Position numbers and translations under genes: made by a program. Source: Nemertoderma westbladi (lineage: Eukaryota > Xenacoelomorpha > Nemertodermatida > Nemertodermatidae). From it: DNA of 35,567 nucleotides. The notes below the pieces were generated by a model. It had not been told where the DNA came from. It ran no database searches and saw only the letters and a program-made list of their open reading frames with translations. Positions 1 through 10,945 of this stretch are shown piece after piece (within the stretch, counting starts at the first letter, position 1; the number at the start of each line of letters is the position of its first letter). Location of the stretch: the NCBI GenBank assembly GCA_032718475.1, contig JAUCBJ010003049.1:1-35567 (forward strand). The letters run 5' to 3'.

Positions 1-151
1 TATTCGGTTTATTGCACTTGTCATTATAATTTTTTTAATTTAACGGAACTTGACGATGGCAAAATGCTCTCAGAGTTAGTGTAAGTTGGAATCTCCACGG
101 TAGGGTCCCGGGACCCTGGGACCCTGGGACCCTACCCTCGCTACGCTAATG

Positions 152-511
152 ATCACACTAGAGGCGCCACTTTGTCACGGTTCTCGTGGGCCTCGCAGGT
201 TACAAGAGTGGCGGCCCAAACCCTAATTAAAGCAGTAATGATCCCTAACTCTAAGACATGAGGCTGTAATCTAATAAATGTTGTGGAATTTCGGACTTTT
301 TGATATTGGCCCGAAGGGCCAATAGCAATGTCATTAGGGTTTGTGCCTGACCAACAAACCCTAACCTAAAAAACAAACCAGTCATTCCATTCCAGTCAGT
401 ACTACCTACAAAACAGCCAAAAAACCAAGTCATTAAGTAACCCAAGTCAGCCAAGTAAAATAACGCTGTATCCTGTGTTTTCCATATAAATAGTGGCGCC
501 TGTAGTGTGAT
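152..511. mobile_element. Small inverted-repeat (MITE-like) element
   Basis: The ends are near-perfect 20-bp inverted repeats, ATCACACTAGAGGCGCCACT at 152-171 and its complement at 492-511, with one mismatch. The enclosed 360 bp has no convincing gene; the minus-strand open frame at 251-547 runs across the right end and resembles nothing I know. I see no clear target-site duplication, so the superfamily is unassigned. The left flank (about 100-137) is a palindromic run of GGGTCCC/GGGACCC repeats. Confidence 0.5.
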
Positions 512-880
512 AGAGCCGAGCTTTACATCATTATATTGTTGGTCCAATTCCTCAACTTGTCAACGTTTATGCGTAATCCTAAAATACAAAATTAAAATAA
601 CCTAAAGTTTTTTCCAACCATTATTATACGTTTGTGTAGCCCAGTATGACAGTAGTAATTACTGTAAGATATATGGATTACATATGGATTAATAAGATTT
701 TCTTTCTCATAGAGACTACATCAACGCAACGGAATAAATTATGTTTTCACATTCACCAGGTTTATTGTTAAAGAAAGAACCCCGGTTTTTTTTATTTGAG
801 GCTGGCGAAATCTAAGTATTTCAACCAATGGGGAGAGGACCACCTGGTGCAGCTGCACCGGGTAAAACTGTTAACCCCTT
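512..880. other. Intergenic, AT-rich, no feature seen
   Basis: I find no gene, RNA or repeat here that I can support. The sequence is AT-rich with several short T runs, and it leads into the LINE tail that follows. Confidence 0.5.
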
Positions 881-1199
881 GTCCTCTATAGCCCTTCGTT
901 TTACCAAAACCTCTTCTATACACAACTACTTGACCCGATCGCGATCAGCAACCCAGGACAACTATCACCTGCCGCTAGTAAGGCTTACATCCACCCAACA
1001 ATCTTTGAGTTTTCAGGGCCCTTCAATTTGGAATGACATTCCACGTTCTTTAAAAAATAATAAATCCAAATTTACCTTCTCAAAAAATCTTAAAAATCAC
1101 TTGCTTGCTAATTTATAATAAATACAAATTTATTAGTTTCATTATTAAATTAGTACTACAATTTGAAAATAATAAAAAAAATATATTAAAAAAAAAGTT
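881..1199 (+). pseudogene. 3' end of a non-LTR retrotransposon (LINE), 5'-truncated
   Basis: The plus-strand frame ending at 1118 encodes a stretch typical of the C-terminus of CR1/Jockey-type endonuclease-reverse transcriptases. Its signatures are SSIHNYLTRSRS, then QQSLSFQGPSIWNDIP, then FSKNLKNHLL just before the stop. In that family this tail lies downstream of the polymerase domain and has the form HNYNTRS...G...WN.LP...FK..L...L. No polymerase or endonuclease domain precedes it, so this is a 5'-truncated copy, the usual result of incomplete reverse transcription. The 80 bp after the stop are A/T-rich and end in an A run near 1190, as expected for a LINE 3' UTR. The open frame begins at 828, but the first 18 or so residues do not look like LINE and are probably flanking DNA. 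The clade is uncertain. Confidence 0.75.
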
Positions 1200-1733
1200 C
1201 CGATATTAATATTATATACTCAGCAATGTGCAAACTACCCCGCGACAGTGAATGGAACAGGGAATAAAGTCGACCGGAAATATTTAATTATTCTTATACT
1301 AAAATTCGACTTTGGTGTAGGCAGAAACACCCCCCCCCCCCCCGTCCCCCCACCCCTCCCGCCACCCCCCCTCCCCTCCAATCCCCTACCCTCCTCAACT
1401 GGCTGGTACTGTTACTAGCTATGCTATAGGTACCAGTCAGTTGGCCCCACTTGCACTTGTGTATAACAGTAAATAAAATATTTTCAGTTTAATGGGGCTT
1501 TCCTATGATACTTATTTCTAATAATTATTTAATATTCAATATAGGTCCGGGCCTATCCCGTGTGCCTGTCTGTCTGTCTGTAGTTGCTGTAACGATAGAT
1601 TGCAGTAGAGTAGACCGATGGGCGTAGACCGTAGGGCGATGTATAAGATTGCCCGGTGCTCAAATATTCAGCAGCCATTGTTTTACTTCTTTCGAACATT
1701 AATGTGAACGGTTCGTGGTGGTTCAGGACAGAA
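1200..1733. other. Intergenic with C-rich low-complexity tract
   Basis: A C-run at 1330-1343 continues as a C-rich strand-biased tract to about 1386. A short TGTC/CTGT microsatellite lies near 1562-1581. I see no gene here. Confidence 0.5.
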
Positions 1734-4700
1734 GGGTCGTAAGCGAGTTTGCTGGATTGTAGGCGAGGTTGCTGGATCAGAAGCGAGTTTGCTGGATTGT
1801 AGGCGAGGTTGCTGGATTGTAGGCGAGGTTGCTGGATCGTAGGCGAGGTTGCTGGATTGTAGGCGAGGTTGCTGGATCGTAGGCGAGGTTGCTGGATTGT
1901 AGGCGAGGTTGCTGGATCGTAGGCGAGGTTGCTGGATCGTAGGCGAGGTTGCTGGATCGTAGGCGAGGTTGCTGGATCGTAGGCGAGGTTGCTGGATCGT
2001 AGGCGAGGCTGCTGGATTGTAGGCAAGGTTGCTGGATCGTAGGCGAGGTTGCTTGATCGTAGGCGAGGTTGCTGGATCGTAGGCCAGGCAGGTTGCTAGA
2101 TCGTAGGCGAGGTTGCTGGATCATAGGCCAGGTTGCTGGATCGTAGGCGAGGTTGCTGGATCGTAGGCGAGGCTGCTGGATTGTAGGCGAGGTTGCTGGA
2201 TTGTAGGCGAGGTTGCTGGATCGTAGGCGAGGCTGCTGGATTGTAGGCGAGGTTGCTGGATCGTAGGCGAGGCTGCTGGATTGTAGGCGAGGTTGCTGGA
2301 TCGTAGGCGAGGTTGCTGGATCGTAGGCGAGGTTGCTGGATCGTAGGCGAGGTTGCTGGATCGTAGGCGAGGCTGCTGGATTGTAGGCGAGGTTGCTGGA
2401 TCGTAGGCGAGGCTGCTGGATTGTAGGCGAGGTTGCTGGATCGTAGGCGAGGTTGCTGGATCGTAGGCGAGGTTGCTGGATCGTAGGCGAGGTTGCTGGA
2501 TCGTAGGCGAGGTTGCTTGATCGTAGGCGAGGTTGCTGGATCGTAGGCGAGGTTGCTGGATCGTAGGCGAGGTTGCTGGATCGTAGGCGAGGTTGCTGGA
2601 TCGTAGGCGAGGTTGCTGGATCGTAGGCGAGGCTGCTGGATTGTAGGCAAGGTTGCTGGATCGTAGGCGAGGTTGCTTGATCGTAGGCGAGGTTGCTGGA
2701 TCGTAGGCCAGGCAGGTTGCTAGATCGTAGGCGAGGTTGCTGGATCATAGGCCAGGTTGCTGGATCGTAGGCGAGGTTGCTGGATCGTAGGCGAGGCTGC
2801 TGGATTGTAGGCGAGGTTGCTGGATCGTAGGCGAGGCTGCTGGATTGTAGGCGAGGTTGCTGGATCGTAGGCGAGGTTGCTCGATCGTAGGCGAGGTTGC
2901 TATGGATCGTAGGCGAGGTTGCTGGATCGTAGGCGAGGCTGCTGGATTGTAGGCAAGGTTGCTGGATCGTAGGCGAGGTTGCTGGATCGTAGGCGAGGCT
3001 GCTGGATTGTAGGCGAGGTTGCTGGATCGTAGGCGAGGCTGCTGGATTGTAGGCGAGGTTGCTGGATCGTAGGCGAGGCTGCTGGATTGTAGGCGAGGTT
3101 GCTGGATCATAGGCCAGGTTGCTGGATCGTAGGCGAGGTTGCTGGATCGTAGGCGAGGCTGCTGGATTGTAGGCGAGGTTGCTGGATCGTAGGCGAGGCT
3201 GCTGGATTGTAGGCGAGGTTGCTGGATCGTAGGCGAGGTTGCTGGATTGTAGGCGAGGTTGCTGGATCGTAGGCGAGGTTGCTCGATCGTAGGCGAGGTT
3301 GCTATGGATCGTAGGCGAGGTTGCTATGGATCGTAGGCGAGGTTGCTGGATCGTAGGCGAGGTTGCTCGATCGTAGGCGAGGTTGCTATGGATCGTAGGC
3401 GAGGTTGCTATGGATCGTAGGCGAGGTTGCTGGGTCGTAGGCGAGGTTGCTGGGTCGTAGGCGAGGTTGCTGGATCGTAGGCGAGGTTGCTGGGTCGTAG
3501 GCGAGGTTGCTGGATCGTAGGCGAGGTTGCTGGATCGTAGGCGAGGTTGCTGGATCGTAGGCGAGGTTGCTGGGTCGTAGGCGAGGTTGCTGGATCGTAG
3601 GCGAGGTTGCTGGATCGTAGGCGAGGTTGCTCGGTCGTAGGCGAGGTTGCTGGATCGTAGGCGAGGTTGCTGGATCGTAGGCGAGGCTGCTGGATTGTAG
3701 GCGAGGTTGCTGGATCGTAGGCGAGGCTGCTGGATTGTAGGCGAGGTTGCTGGATCGTAGGCGAGGTTGCTGGATTGTAGGCGAGGTTGCTGGATCGTAG
3801 GCGAGGTTGCTCGATCGTAGGCGAGGTTGCTATGGATCGTAGGCGAGGTTGCTATGGATCGTAGGCGAGGTTGCTGGATCGTAGGCGAGGTTGCTCGATC
3901 GTAGGCGAGGTTGCTATGGATCGTAGGCGAGGTTGCTATGGATCGTAGGCGAGGTTGCTGGGTCGTAGGCGAGGTTGCTGGGTCGTAGGCGAGGTTGCTG
4001 GATCGTAGGCGAGGTTGCTGGGTCGTAGGCGAGGTTGCTGGATCGTAGGCGAGGTTGCTGGATCGTAGGCGAGGTTGCTGGATTGTAGGCGAGGTTGCTG
4101 GATCGTAGGCGAGGCTGCTGGATTGTAGGCGAGGTTGCTGGATCGTAGGCGAGGTTGCTGGATTGTAGGCGAGGTTGCTGGATCATAGGCGAGGTTGCTC
4201 GATCGTAGGCGAGGTTGCTATGGATCGTAGGCGAGGTTGCTATGGATCGTAGGCGAGGTTGCTGGATCGTAGGCGAGGTTGCTCGATCGTAGGCGAGGTT
4301 GCTATGGATCGTAGGCGAGGTTGCTATGGATCGTAGGCGAGGTTGCTGGGTCGTAGGCGAGGTTGCTGGGTCGTAGGCGAGGTTGCTGGATCGTAGGCGA
4401 GGTTGCTGGGTCGTAGGCGAGGTTGCTGGATCGTAGGCGAGGTTGCTGGATCGTAGGCGAGGTTGCTGGGTCGTAGGCGAGGTTGCTGGATCGTAGGCGA
4501 GGTTGCTCGGTCGTAGGCGAGGTTGCTGGATCGTAGGCGAGGTTGCTGGATCGTAGGCGAGGTTGCTGGATCGTAGGCGAGGTTGCTGGATCGTAGGCGA
4601 GGTTGCTGGATCGTAGGCGAGGTTGCTCGGTCGTAGGCGAGGTTGCTGGATCGTAGGCGAGGTTGCTGGATCGTAGGCGAGGTTGCTGGATCGTAGGCGA

Positions 4701-7700
4701 GGTTGCTGGATCGTAGGCGAGGTTGCTGGATTGTAGGCGAGGTTGCTGGATCGTAGGCGAGGTTGCTCGATCGTAGGCGAGGTTGCTATGGATCGTAGGC
4801 GAGGTTGCTATGGATCGTAGGCGAGGTTGCTGGATCGTAGGCGAGGTTGCTCGATCGTAGGCGAGGTTGCTATGGATCGTAGGCGAGGTTGCTATGGATC
4901 GTAGGCGAGGTTGCTGGGTCGTAGGCGAGGTTGCTGGGTCGTAGGCGAGGTTGCTGGATCGTAGGCGAGGTTGCTGGGTCGTAGGCGAGGTTGCTGGATC
5001 GTAGGCGAGGTTGCTGGATCGTAGGCGAGGTTGCTGGGTCGTAGGCGAGGTTGCTGGATCGTAGGCGAGGTTGCTGGATCGTAGGCGAGGTTGCTCGGTC
5101 GTAGGCGAGGTTGCTGGATCGTAGGCGAGGTTGCTGGATCGTAGGCGAGGTTGCTGGATCGTAGGCGAGGTTGCTGGATCGTAGGCGAGGTTGCTGGATC
5201 GTAGGCGAGGTTGCTGGGTCGTAGGCGAGGTTGCTGGATCGTAGGCGAGGTTGCTGGATCGTAGGCGAGGTTGCTGGGTCGTAGGCGAGGTTGCTGGATC
5301 GTAGGCGAGGTTGCTGGATCGTAGGCGAGGTTGCTGGATCGTAGGCGAGGCTGCTGGATTGTAGGCAAGGTTGCTGGATCGTAGGCGAGGTTGCTTGATC
5401 GTAGGCGAGGTTGCTGGATCGTAGGCCAGGCAGGTTGCTAGATCGTAGGCGAGGTTGCTGGATCATAGGCCAGGTTGCTGGATCGTAGGCGAGGTTGCTG
5501 GATCGTAGGCGAGGCTGCTGGATTGTAGGCGAGGTTGCTGGATCGTAGGCGAGGCTGCTGGATTGTAGGCGAGGTTGCTGGATCGTAGGCGAGGTTGCTG
5601 GATTGTAGGCGAGGTTGCTGGATCGTAGGCGAGGTTGCTCGATCGTAGGCGAGGTTGCTATGGATCGTAGGCGAGGTTGCTGGATCGTAGGCGAGGCTGC
5701 TGGATTGTAGGCAAGGTTGCTGGATCGTAGGCGAGGTTGCTGGATCGTAGGCGAGGCTGCTGGATTGTAGGCGAGGTTGCTGGATCGTAGGCGAGGCTGC
5801 TGGATTGTAGGCGAGGTTGCTGGATCGTAGGCGAGGCTGCTGGATTGTAGGCGAGGTTGCTGGATCATAGGCCAGGTTGCTGGATCGTAGGCGAGGTTGC
5901 TGGATCGTAGGCGAGGCTGCTGGATTGTAGGCGAGGTTGCTGGATCGTAGGCGAGGCTGCTGGATTGTAGGCGAGGTTGCTGGATCGTAGGCGAGGTTGC
6001 TGGATTGTAGGCGAGGTTGCTGGATCGTAGGCGAGGTTGCTCGATCGTAGGCGAGGTTGCTATGGATCGTAGGCGAGGTTGCTATGGATCGTAGGCGAGG
6101 TTGCTGGATCGTAGGCGAGGTTGCTCGATCGTAGGCGAGGTTGCTATGGATCGTAGGCGAGGTTGCTATGGATCGTAGGCGAGGTTGCTGGGTCGTAGGC
6201 GAGGTTGCTGGGTCGTAGGCGAGGTTGCTGGATCGTAGGCGAGGTTGCTGGGTCGTAGGCGAGGTTGCTGGATCGTAGGCGAGGTTGCTGGATCGTAGGC
6301 GAGGTTGCTGGATCGTAGGCGAGGTTGCTGGGTCGTAGGCGAGGTTGCTGGATCGTAGGCGAGGTTGCTGGATCGTAGGCGAGGTTGCTCGGTCGTAGGC
6401 GAGGTTGCTGGATCGTAGGCGAGGTTGCTGGATCGTAGGCGAGGCTGCTGGATTGTAGGCGAGGTTGCTGGATCGTAGGCGAGGCTGCTGGATTGTAGGC
6501 GAGGTTGCTGGATCGTAGGCGAGGTTGCTGGATTGTAGGCGAGGTTGCTGGATCGTAGGCGAGGTTGCTCGATCGTAGGCGAGGTTGCTATGGATCGTAG
6601 GCGAGGTTGCTATGGATCGTAGGCGAGGTTGCTGGATCGTAGGCGAGGTTGCTCGATCGTAGGCGAGGTTGCTATGGATCGTAGGCGAGGTTGCTATGGA
6701 TCGTAGGCGAGGTTGCTGGGTCGTAGGCGAGGTTGCTGGGTCGTAGGCGAGGTTGCTGGATCGTAGGCGAGGTTGCTGGGTCGTAGGCGAGGTTGCTGGA
6801 TCGTAGGCGAGGTTGCTGGATCGTAGGCGAGGTTGCTGGATTGTAGGCGAGGTTGCTGGATCGTAGGCGAGGCTGCTGGATTGTAGGCGAGGTTGCTGGA
6901 TCGTAGGCGAGGTTGCTGGATTGTAGGCGAGGTTGCTGGATCATAGGCGAGGTTGCTCGATCGTAGGCGAGGTTGCTATGGATCGTAGGCGAGGTTGCTA
7001 TGGATCGTAGGCGAGGTTGCTGGATCGTAGGCGAGGTTGCTCGATCGTAGGCGAGGTTGCTATGGATCGTAGGCGAGGTTGCTATGGATCGTAGGCGAGG
7101 TTGCTGGGTCGTAGGCGAGGTTGCTGGGTCGTAGGCGAGGTTGCTGGATCGTAGGCGAGGTTGCTGGGTCGTAGGCGAGGTTGCTGGATCGTAGGCGAGG
7201 TTGCTGGATCGTAGGCGAGGTTGCTGGGTCGTAGGCGAGGTTGCTGGATCGTAGGCGAGGTTGCTCGGTCGTAGGCGAGGTTGCTGGATCGTAGGCGAGG
7301 TTGCTGGATCGTAGGCGAGGTTGCTGGATCGTAGGCGAGGTTGCTGGATCGTAGGCGAGGTTGCTGGATCGTAGGCGAGGTTGCTCGGTCGTAGGCGAGG
7401 TTGCTGGATCGTAGGCGAGGTTGCTGGATCGTAGGCGAGGTTGCTGGATCGTAGGCGAGGTTGCTGGATCGTAGGCGAGGTTGCTGGATTGTAGGCGAGG
7501 TTGCTGGATCGTAGGCGAGGTTGCTCGATCGTAGGCGAGGTTGCTATGGATCGTAGGCGAGGTTGCTATGGATCGTAGGCGAGGTTGCTGGATCGTAGGC
7601 GAGGTTGCTCGATCGTAGGCGAGGTTGCTATGGATCGTAGGCGAGGTTGCTATGGATCGTAGGCGAGGTTGCTGGGTCGTAGGCGAGGTTGCTGGGTCGT

Positions 7701-8908
7701 AGGCGAGGTTGCTGGATCGTAGGCGAGGTTGCTGGGTCGTAGGCGAGGTTGCTGGATCGTAGGCGAGGTTGCTGGATCGTAGGCGAGGTTGCTGGGTCGT
7801 AGGCGAGGTTGCTGGATCGTAGGCGAGGTTGCTGGATCGTAGGCGAGGTTGCTCGGTCGTAGGCGAGGTTGCTGGATCGTAGGCGAGGTTGCTGGATCGT
7901 AGGCGAGGTTGCTGGATCGTAGGCGAGGTTGCTGGATCGTAGGCGAGGTTGCTGGATCGTAGGCGAGGTTGCTGGGTCGTAGGCGAGGTTGCTGGATCGT
8001 AGGCGAGGTTGCTGGATCGTAGGCGAGGTTGCTGGGTCGTAGGCGAGGTTGCTGGATCGTAGGCGAGGTTGCTGGATCGTAGGCGAGGTTGCTCGGTCGT
8101 AGGCGAGGTTGCTGGATCGTAGGCGAGGTTGCTGGATCGTAGGCGAGGTTGCTGGATCGTAGGCGAGGTTGCTGGATCGTAGGCGAGGTTGCTGGATCGT
8201 AGGCGAGGTTGCTGGATCGTAGGCGAGGTTGCTCGGTCGTAGGCGAGGTTGCTGGATCGTAGGCGAGGTTGCTGGATCGTAGGCGAGGTTGCTGGATCGT
8301 AGGCGAGGTTGCTGGATCGTAGGCGAGGTTGCTGGATCGTAGGCGAGGTTGCTGGATCGTAGGCGAGGTTGCTCGGTCGTAGGCGAGGTTGCTGGATCGT
8401 AGGCGAGGTTGCTGGATCGTAGGCGAGGTTGCTGGATCGTAGGCGAGGTTGCTGGATCGTAGGCGAGGTTGCTGGATCGTAGGCGAGGTTGCTCGGTCGT
8501 AGGCGAGGTTGCTGGATCGTAGGCGAGGTTGCTGGATCGTAGGCGAGGTTGCTGGATCGTAGGCGAGGTTGCTGGATCGTAGGCGAGGTTGCTGGATCGT
8601 AGGCGAGGTTGCTGGATCGTAGGCGAGGTTGCTGGATCGTAGGCGAGGTTGCTGGATCGTAGGCGAGGTTGCTCGGTCGTAGGCGAGGTTGCTGGATCGT
8701 AGGCGAGGTTGCTGGATCGTAGGCGAGGTTGCTGGATCGTAGGCGAGGTTGCTGGATCGTAGGCGAGGTTGCTCGGTCGTAGGCGAGGTTGCTGGATCGT
8801 AGGCGAGGTTGCTGGATCGTAGGCGAGGTTGCTGGATCGTAGGCGAGGTTGCTGGATCGTAGGCGAGGTTGCTGGATCGTAGGCGAGGTTGCTCGGTCGT
8901 AGGCGAGG
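1734..8908 (+). repeat. 7.2 kb minisatellite array, 20-bp unit with higher-order structure
   Basis: The unit is ggatcgtaggcgaggttgct, about 358 copies. Recurrent variants are attgtagg, atcatagg, ggcaagg, gggtcg, gctcgatcg and gctcggtcg. A 22-bp form carries an inserted AT (gctatggat). Each consensus unit holds two CpGs. Because 20 is not a multiple of 3 and the minus strand of the unit has no stop codon, all minus frames stay open with a 20-residue period (SPTIQQPRLRSSNLAYDPAT). This explains the long open frames without a gene. Variant order shows a higher-order duplication: blocks from about 2641-5358 recur at about 5359-8100, offset 2718 to 2758 bp. The last 800 bp are nearly homogeneous consensus. 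Both edges are abrupt. Confidence 0.97.
5359..8100 (+). repeat. Second copy of a ~2.7 kb higher-order repeat inside the 20-bp array
   Basis: Marker variants recur in order at a constant spacing. The ttgtaggcaa variant lies at 2641 and 5359. The atcataggcc variant lies at 3103 and 5861. The paired AT-insertion blocks begin near 3273, 3804, 4193 and 4765, and again near 6031, 6562, 6951 and 7523. The offset is 2718 bp at the left edge and 2758 bp from about 3100 onward, so two 20-bp units differ between copies. A third copy does not start at 8098. Confidence 0.85.
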
Positions 8909-9154
8909 GATCAATTAACTTAAACGTTAAACAATAATTCCAACATTATCAAAATGTTTCTCAAATAGACGGAAATTATAGCTAATTTCTTAATGATTTA
9001 ACATTCGTAGGGCCTTGCGGTGATCTCACAATAACTACATTGATGATTAACTTAAATCTCAATTCTTAACATCAAAACAAGTCAACACCAAGAATGAAAT
9101 ATATATCATTTTTTGTCAACGCAAAAATAATACTTTATGACCCTTTTCTTTCAG
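8909..9154. other. AT-rich intergenic sequence
   Basis: No gene is supported. The stretch ends in a pyrimidine-rich run and TTTCAG at 9154, a good-looking 3' splice site on the plus strand. Confidence 0.4.
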
Positions 9155-9230
9155 CAAATGCTCACTTCAATTTCTCGACACGCACTCGCCGCTCTACTTC
9201 AGTTGGTGCACAAACACTGAAGTATCAAGT
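9155..9230 (+). other. Splice-flanked 76-bp segment, possible orphan exon related to the 24-bp array
   Basis: This segment lies between a strong-looking 3' splice site (CCCTTTTCTTTCAG ending at 9154) and a 5' splice site (GTAAGT at 9231-9236). Two of the three plus frames are open throughout, so it could be an internal exon. I recognise no protein family in either frame. It contains two diverged versions of the 24-bp unit that forms the array 1.8 kb downstream: ctcacttca...acacgcactc, then acttcagttggtgcac. They are separated by 32 rather than 24 bp. It could therefore be a progenitor of the array, a stray outlier of it, or a chance match with splice-like flanks. No other exons of such a gene are visible. 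Confidence 0.25.
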
Positions 9231-10260
9231 GTAAGTATAATAATAATTTCTTCATCAAATCAAATCGCACACAATAATTACAATAATTAATATTTACTAA
9301 GGAAATTATAAACGAATTGTTGTGGGTGGGTGATGGCGAAATAAATATATATGGTATAGTATATGATAATGCTCTCCATAGCGAAAAATATCAACCGCCT
9401 CTGTTTGGGCTCGAACGCGGTACCTAGGTTTCAAACTTATGGAATGGGATATCATATTTTGTCCTTTTACTATCACTCAAAGTAAAGTACACTTTATTCC
9501 CGTGCTCTGCCAGAAATGGCAACCATGCCTCAAAGAATAACTATATTCAGTGTTGTAGAAACCACTAAAAGGAAATTGATATTATGTGGTCTTGGTGCTG
9601 CTACTGTAGCCGGGCTATAGCGAAGCTATACTGTAGTATAGACCAACTGCAGTAGCTGACAGATACGGGGGGGGGGGGGGGCGTATTTGGTTTTTTTTCT
9701 ATATTGTTTTAAAAAAACAACAATACTTCAGAGTTGTAAAATTTTCTAATGATATTTTAGATTACAGTAAGACTATAGAATTACAAATTTTTCATGTGGA
9801 TTCCGTCTAGACCGCACCATATGACTAGCTGTTAGATAATAGCATTTAGCGAAACGAGACGTAAGTAAGTAGTTAGTTGTTTTTCTTTATTTTTTAAATT
9901 TGAATAAAATAACAGGCCTATTATATTTTAGAGAATAGTAATTTTGTGTAAGTTCGGGAAAATGAAACTTTGGATTTATTTTCCCTATGTAGGGTGGGAT
10001 TACATTCCAGATCAGGGGGCCTTGGAAGCTTACGGATTGTTGGGTAGACGTGAATCGGGCAGTTTGTATGTAATAATCGCCGCGAGAGGAAGATCGTGTA
10101 AGGTACCTGTGTATTGATTCAATTCAGAACCAGACCGCTGTTTATTGAGTTTATCCCTCGCTACATCTTTCCTCTCCTACGATGTTATCCACCAACCATT
10201 ACCATCTGAACATGCGCCACAAGTTACCAGCTTATCAATTACCTTAGCCTCCCTCATCTG
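9231..10260. other. Intergenic, no supported gene
   Basis: This is AT-rich DNA with a 15-bp G run at 9667-9681. Around 9610-9650 are short palindromic strings built on ctatag/gctata and actgtag. A B-box-like string occurs on the minus strand near 9407-9422 but has no A box. I see no coding evidence. Confidence 0.45.
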
Positions 10261-10379
10261 CTAGCCAATTGTTGGAAAGATCTTATATGCTTGAGTCATA
10301 CATCACTTTGGGGTGGCAGCTCGACCTTTACGCCGCTCAGGTATTAATCTATCTCATAATCCATTTTCCTTCCGCAATC

Positions 10380-10740
10380 CCTAATCCTTTTTTAGCTACT
10401 TCCCTTGGGGAAAGTTATTCATACATGGAAGGCTTTAGTCAAACCAGGTAATGAAGCCAACTTGTGGCGAAAGATTAACTGGATGAGTGATCTGGAGTCC
10501 AACTTGAAATGAACCTCCGCACCCACTGACGATGAGTTTAAAGTCTATTTTGAGAACCGGGGTAGTATACCACAAATAAAGGACCATGAAATTACTGTCG
10601 ATGACTGTCCTTACATTCTTTCCGACACTAACTGATGACCATGAATTATACTCAAGGTTAAATGGCTTAAAGTCTGATAAGTTGGAGTTGAGCTGTTAAT
10701 GCAACTGTAATTAAAGATGTAATATAATGGTTTTATTCAG
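10380..10740 (+). pseudogene. Decayed LINE reverse-transcriptase fragment
   Basis: Translated with frame changes and skipped stops, the plus strand reads like the segment just before and into the reverse-transcriptase domain of a LINE ORF2. There is a HTWKALVKPGNEANLWRKIN-like stretch at about 10410-10475. This is followed by TDDEFKVYFENRG at about 10528-10565, a PYILSDTN-like stretch at about 10610-10632, and LNGLKSDK near 10660-10685 with NATVIKD close behind. In intact elements the last part matches L..LK..KAPG.DG(V/I). Several stops and at least one frame shift interrupt it, so it cannot encode a working enzyme. It is a different fragment from the LINE tail at 881-1199; whether the two come from the same family is unknown. 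Confidence 0.55.
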
Positions 10741-10761
10741 AAAAGGAAAAAATGAGAAAGC

Positions 10762-10945
10762 GCGTCACCGGTTCAGCCACTAGCCCCTGACATTCACTCT
10801 CGCACCTAATCAACTTCTATTGAACAGCAGTCTTAAGTTGCATCCTATCTCTAAACTTAATACTTAACGTAAGCCTGCATGTTCGATAGAAGTGGATTAA
10901 GTGGGATAGTGAATGTCAGGGACAAGTGGCTGAACTGGTTAGCGC
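10762..10945 (+). repeat. Long inverted repeat (hairpin) with tRNA-like A box in its right arm
   Basis: The arms at 10762-10826 and 10880-10945 are about 65 bp each and roughly 80-85% complementary, with a 53-bp loop. A shared block is ccctgacattcact. The right arm contains tggctgaactggttagcgc (10927-10945), which matches the pol III A-box pattern TRGCNNARYNGG of tRNA genes and SINEs. No B box is evident at the expected distance. The right arm runs directly into the hammerhead ribozyme and supplies the 5' strand of its stem I. Confidence 0.75.

Noticed and set aside
251-547. 98-residue minus-strand frame
   Set aside because: It crosses the right terminus of the inverted-repeat element at 152-511 and resembles nothing recognisable.
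1734-8908. CRISPR array
   Set aside because: Units are contiguous 20-bp repeats with no unique spacers, and the window is eukaryotic.
7628-8914. 428-residue minus-strand open frame and its relatives (SPTIQQPRLRSSNLAYDPAT repeats)
   Set aside because: It is a product of the stop-free minus strand of the 20-bp unit. Its ends coincide with array variants, not with gene signals.
9390-9430. Second tRNA-like promoter on the minus strand (GTTCGAGCCC)
   Set aside because: It has a B-box-like word only; no A box is found at a suitable distance.
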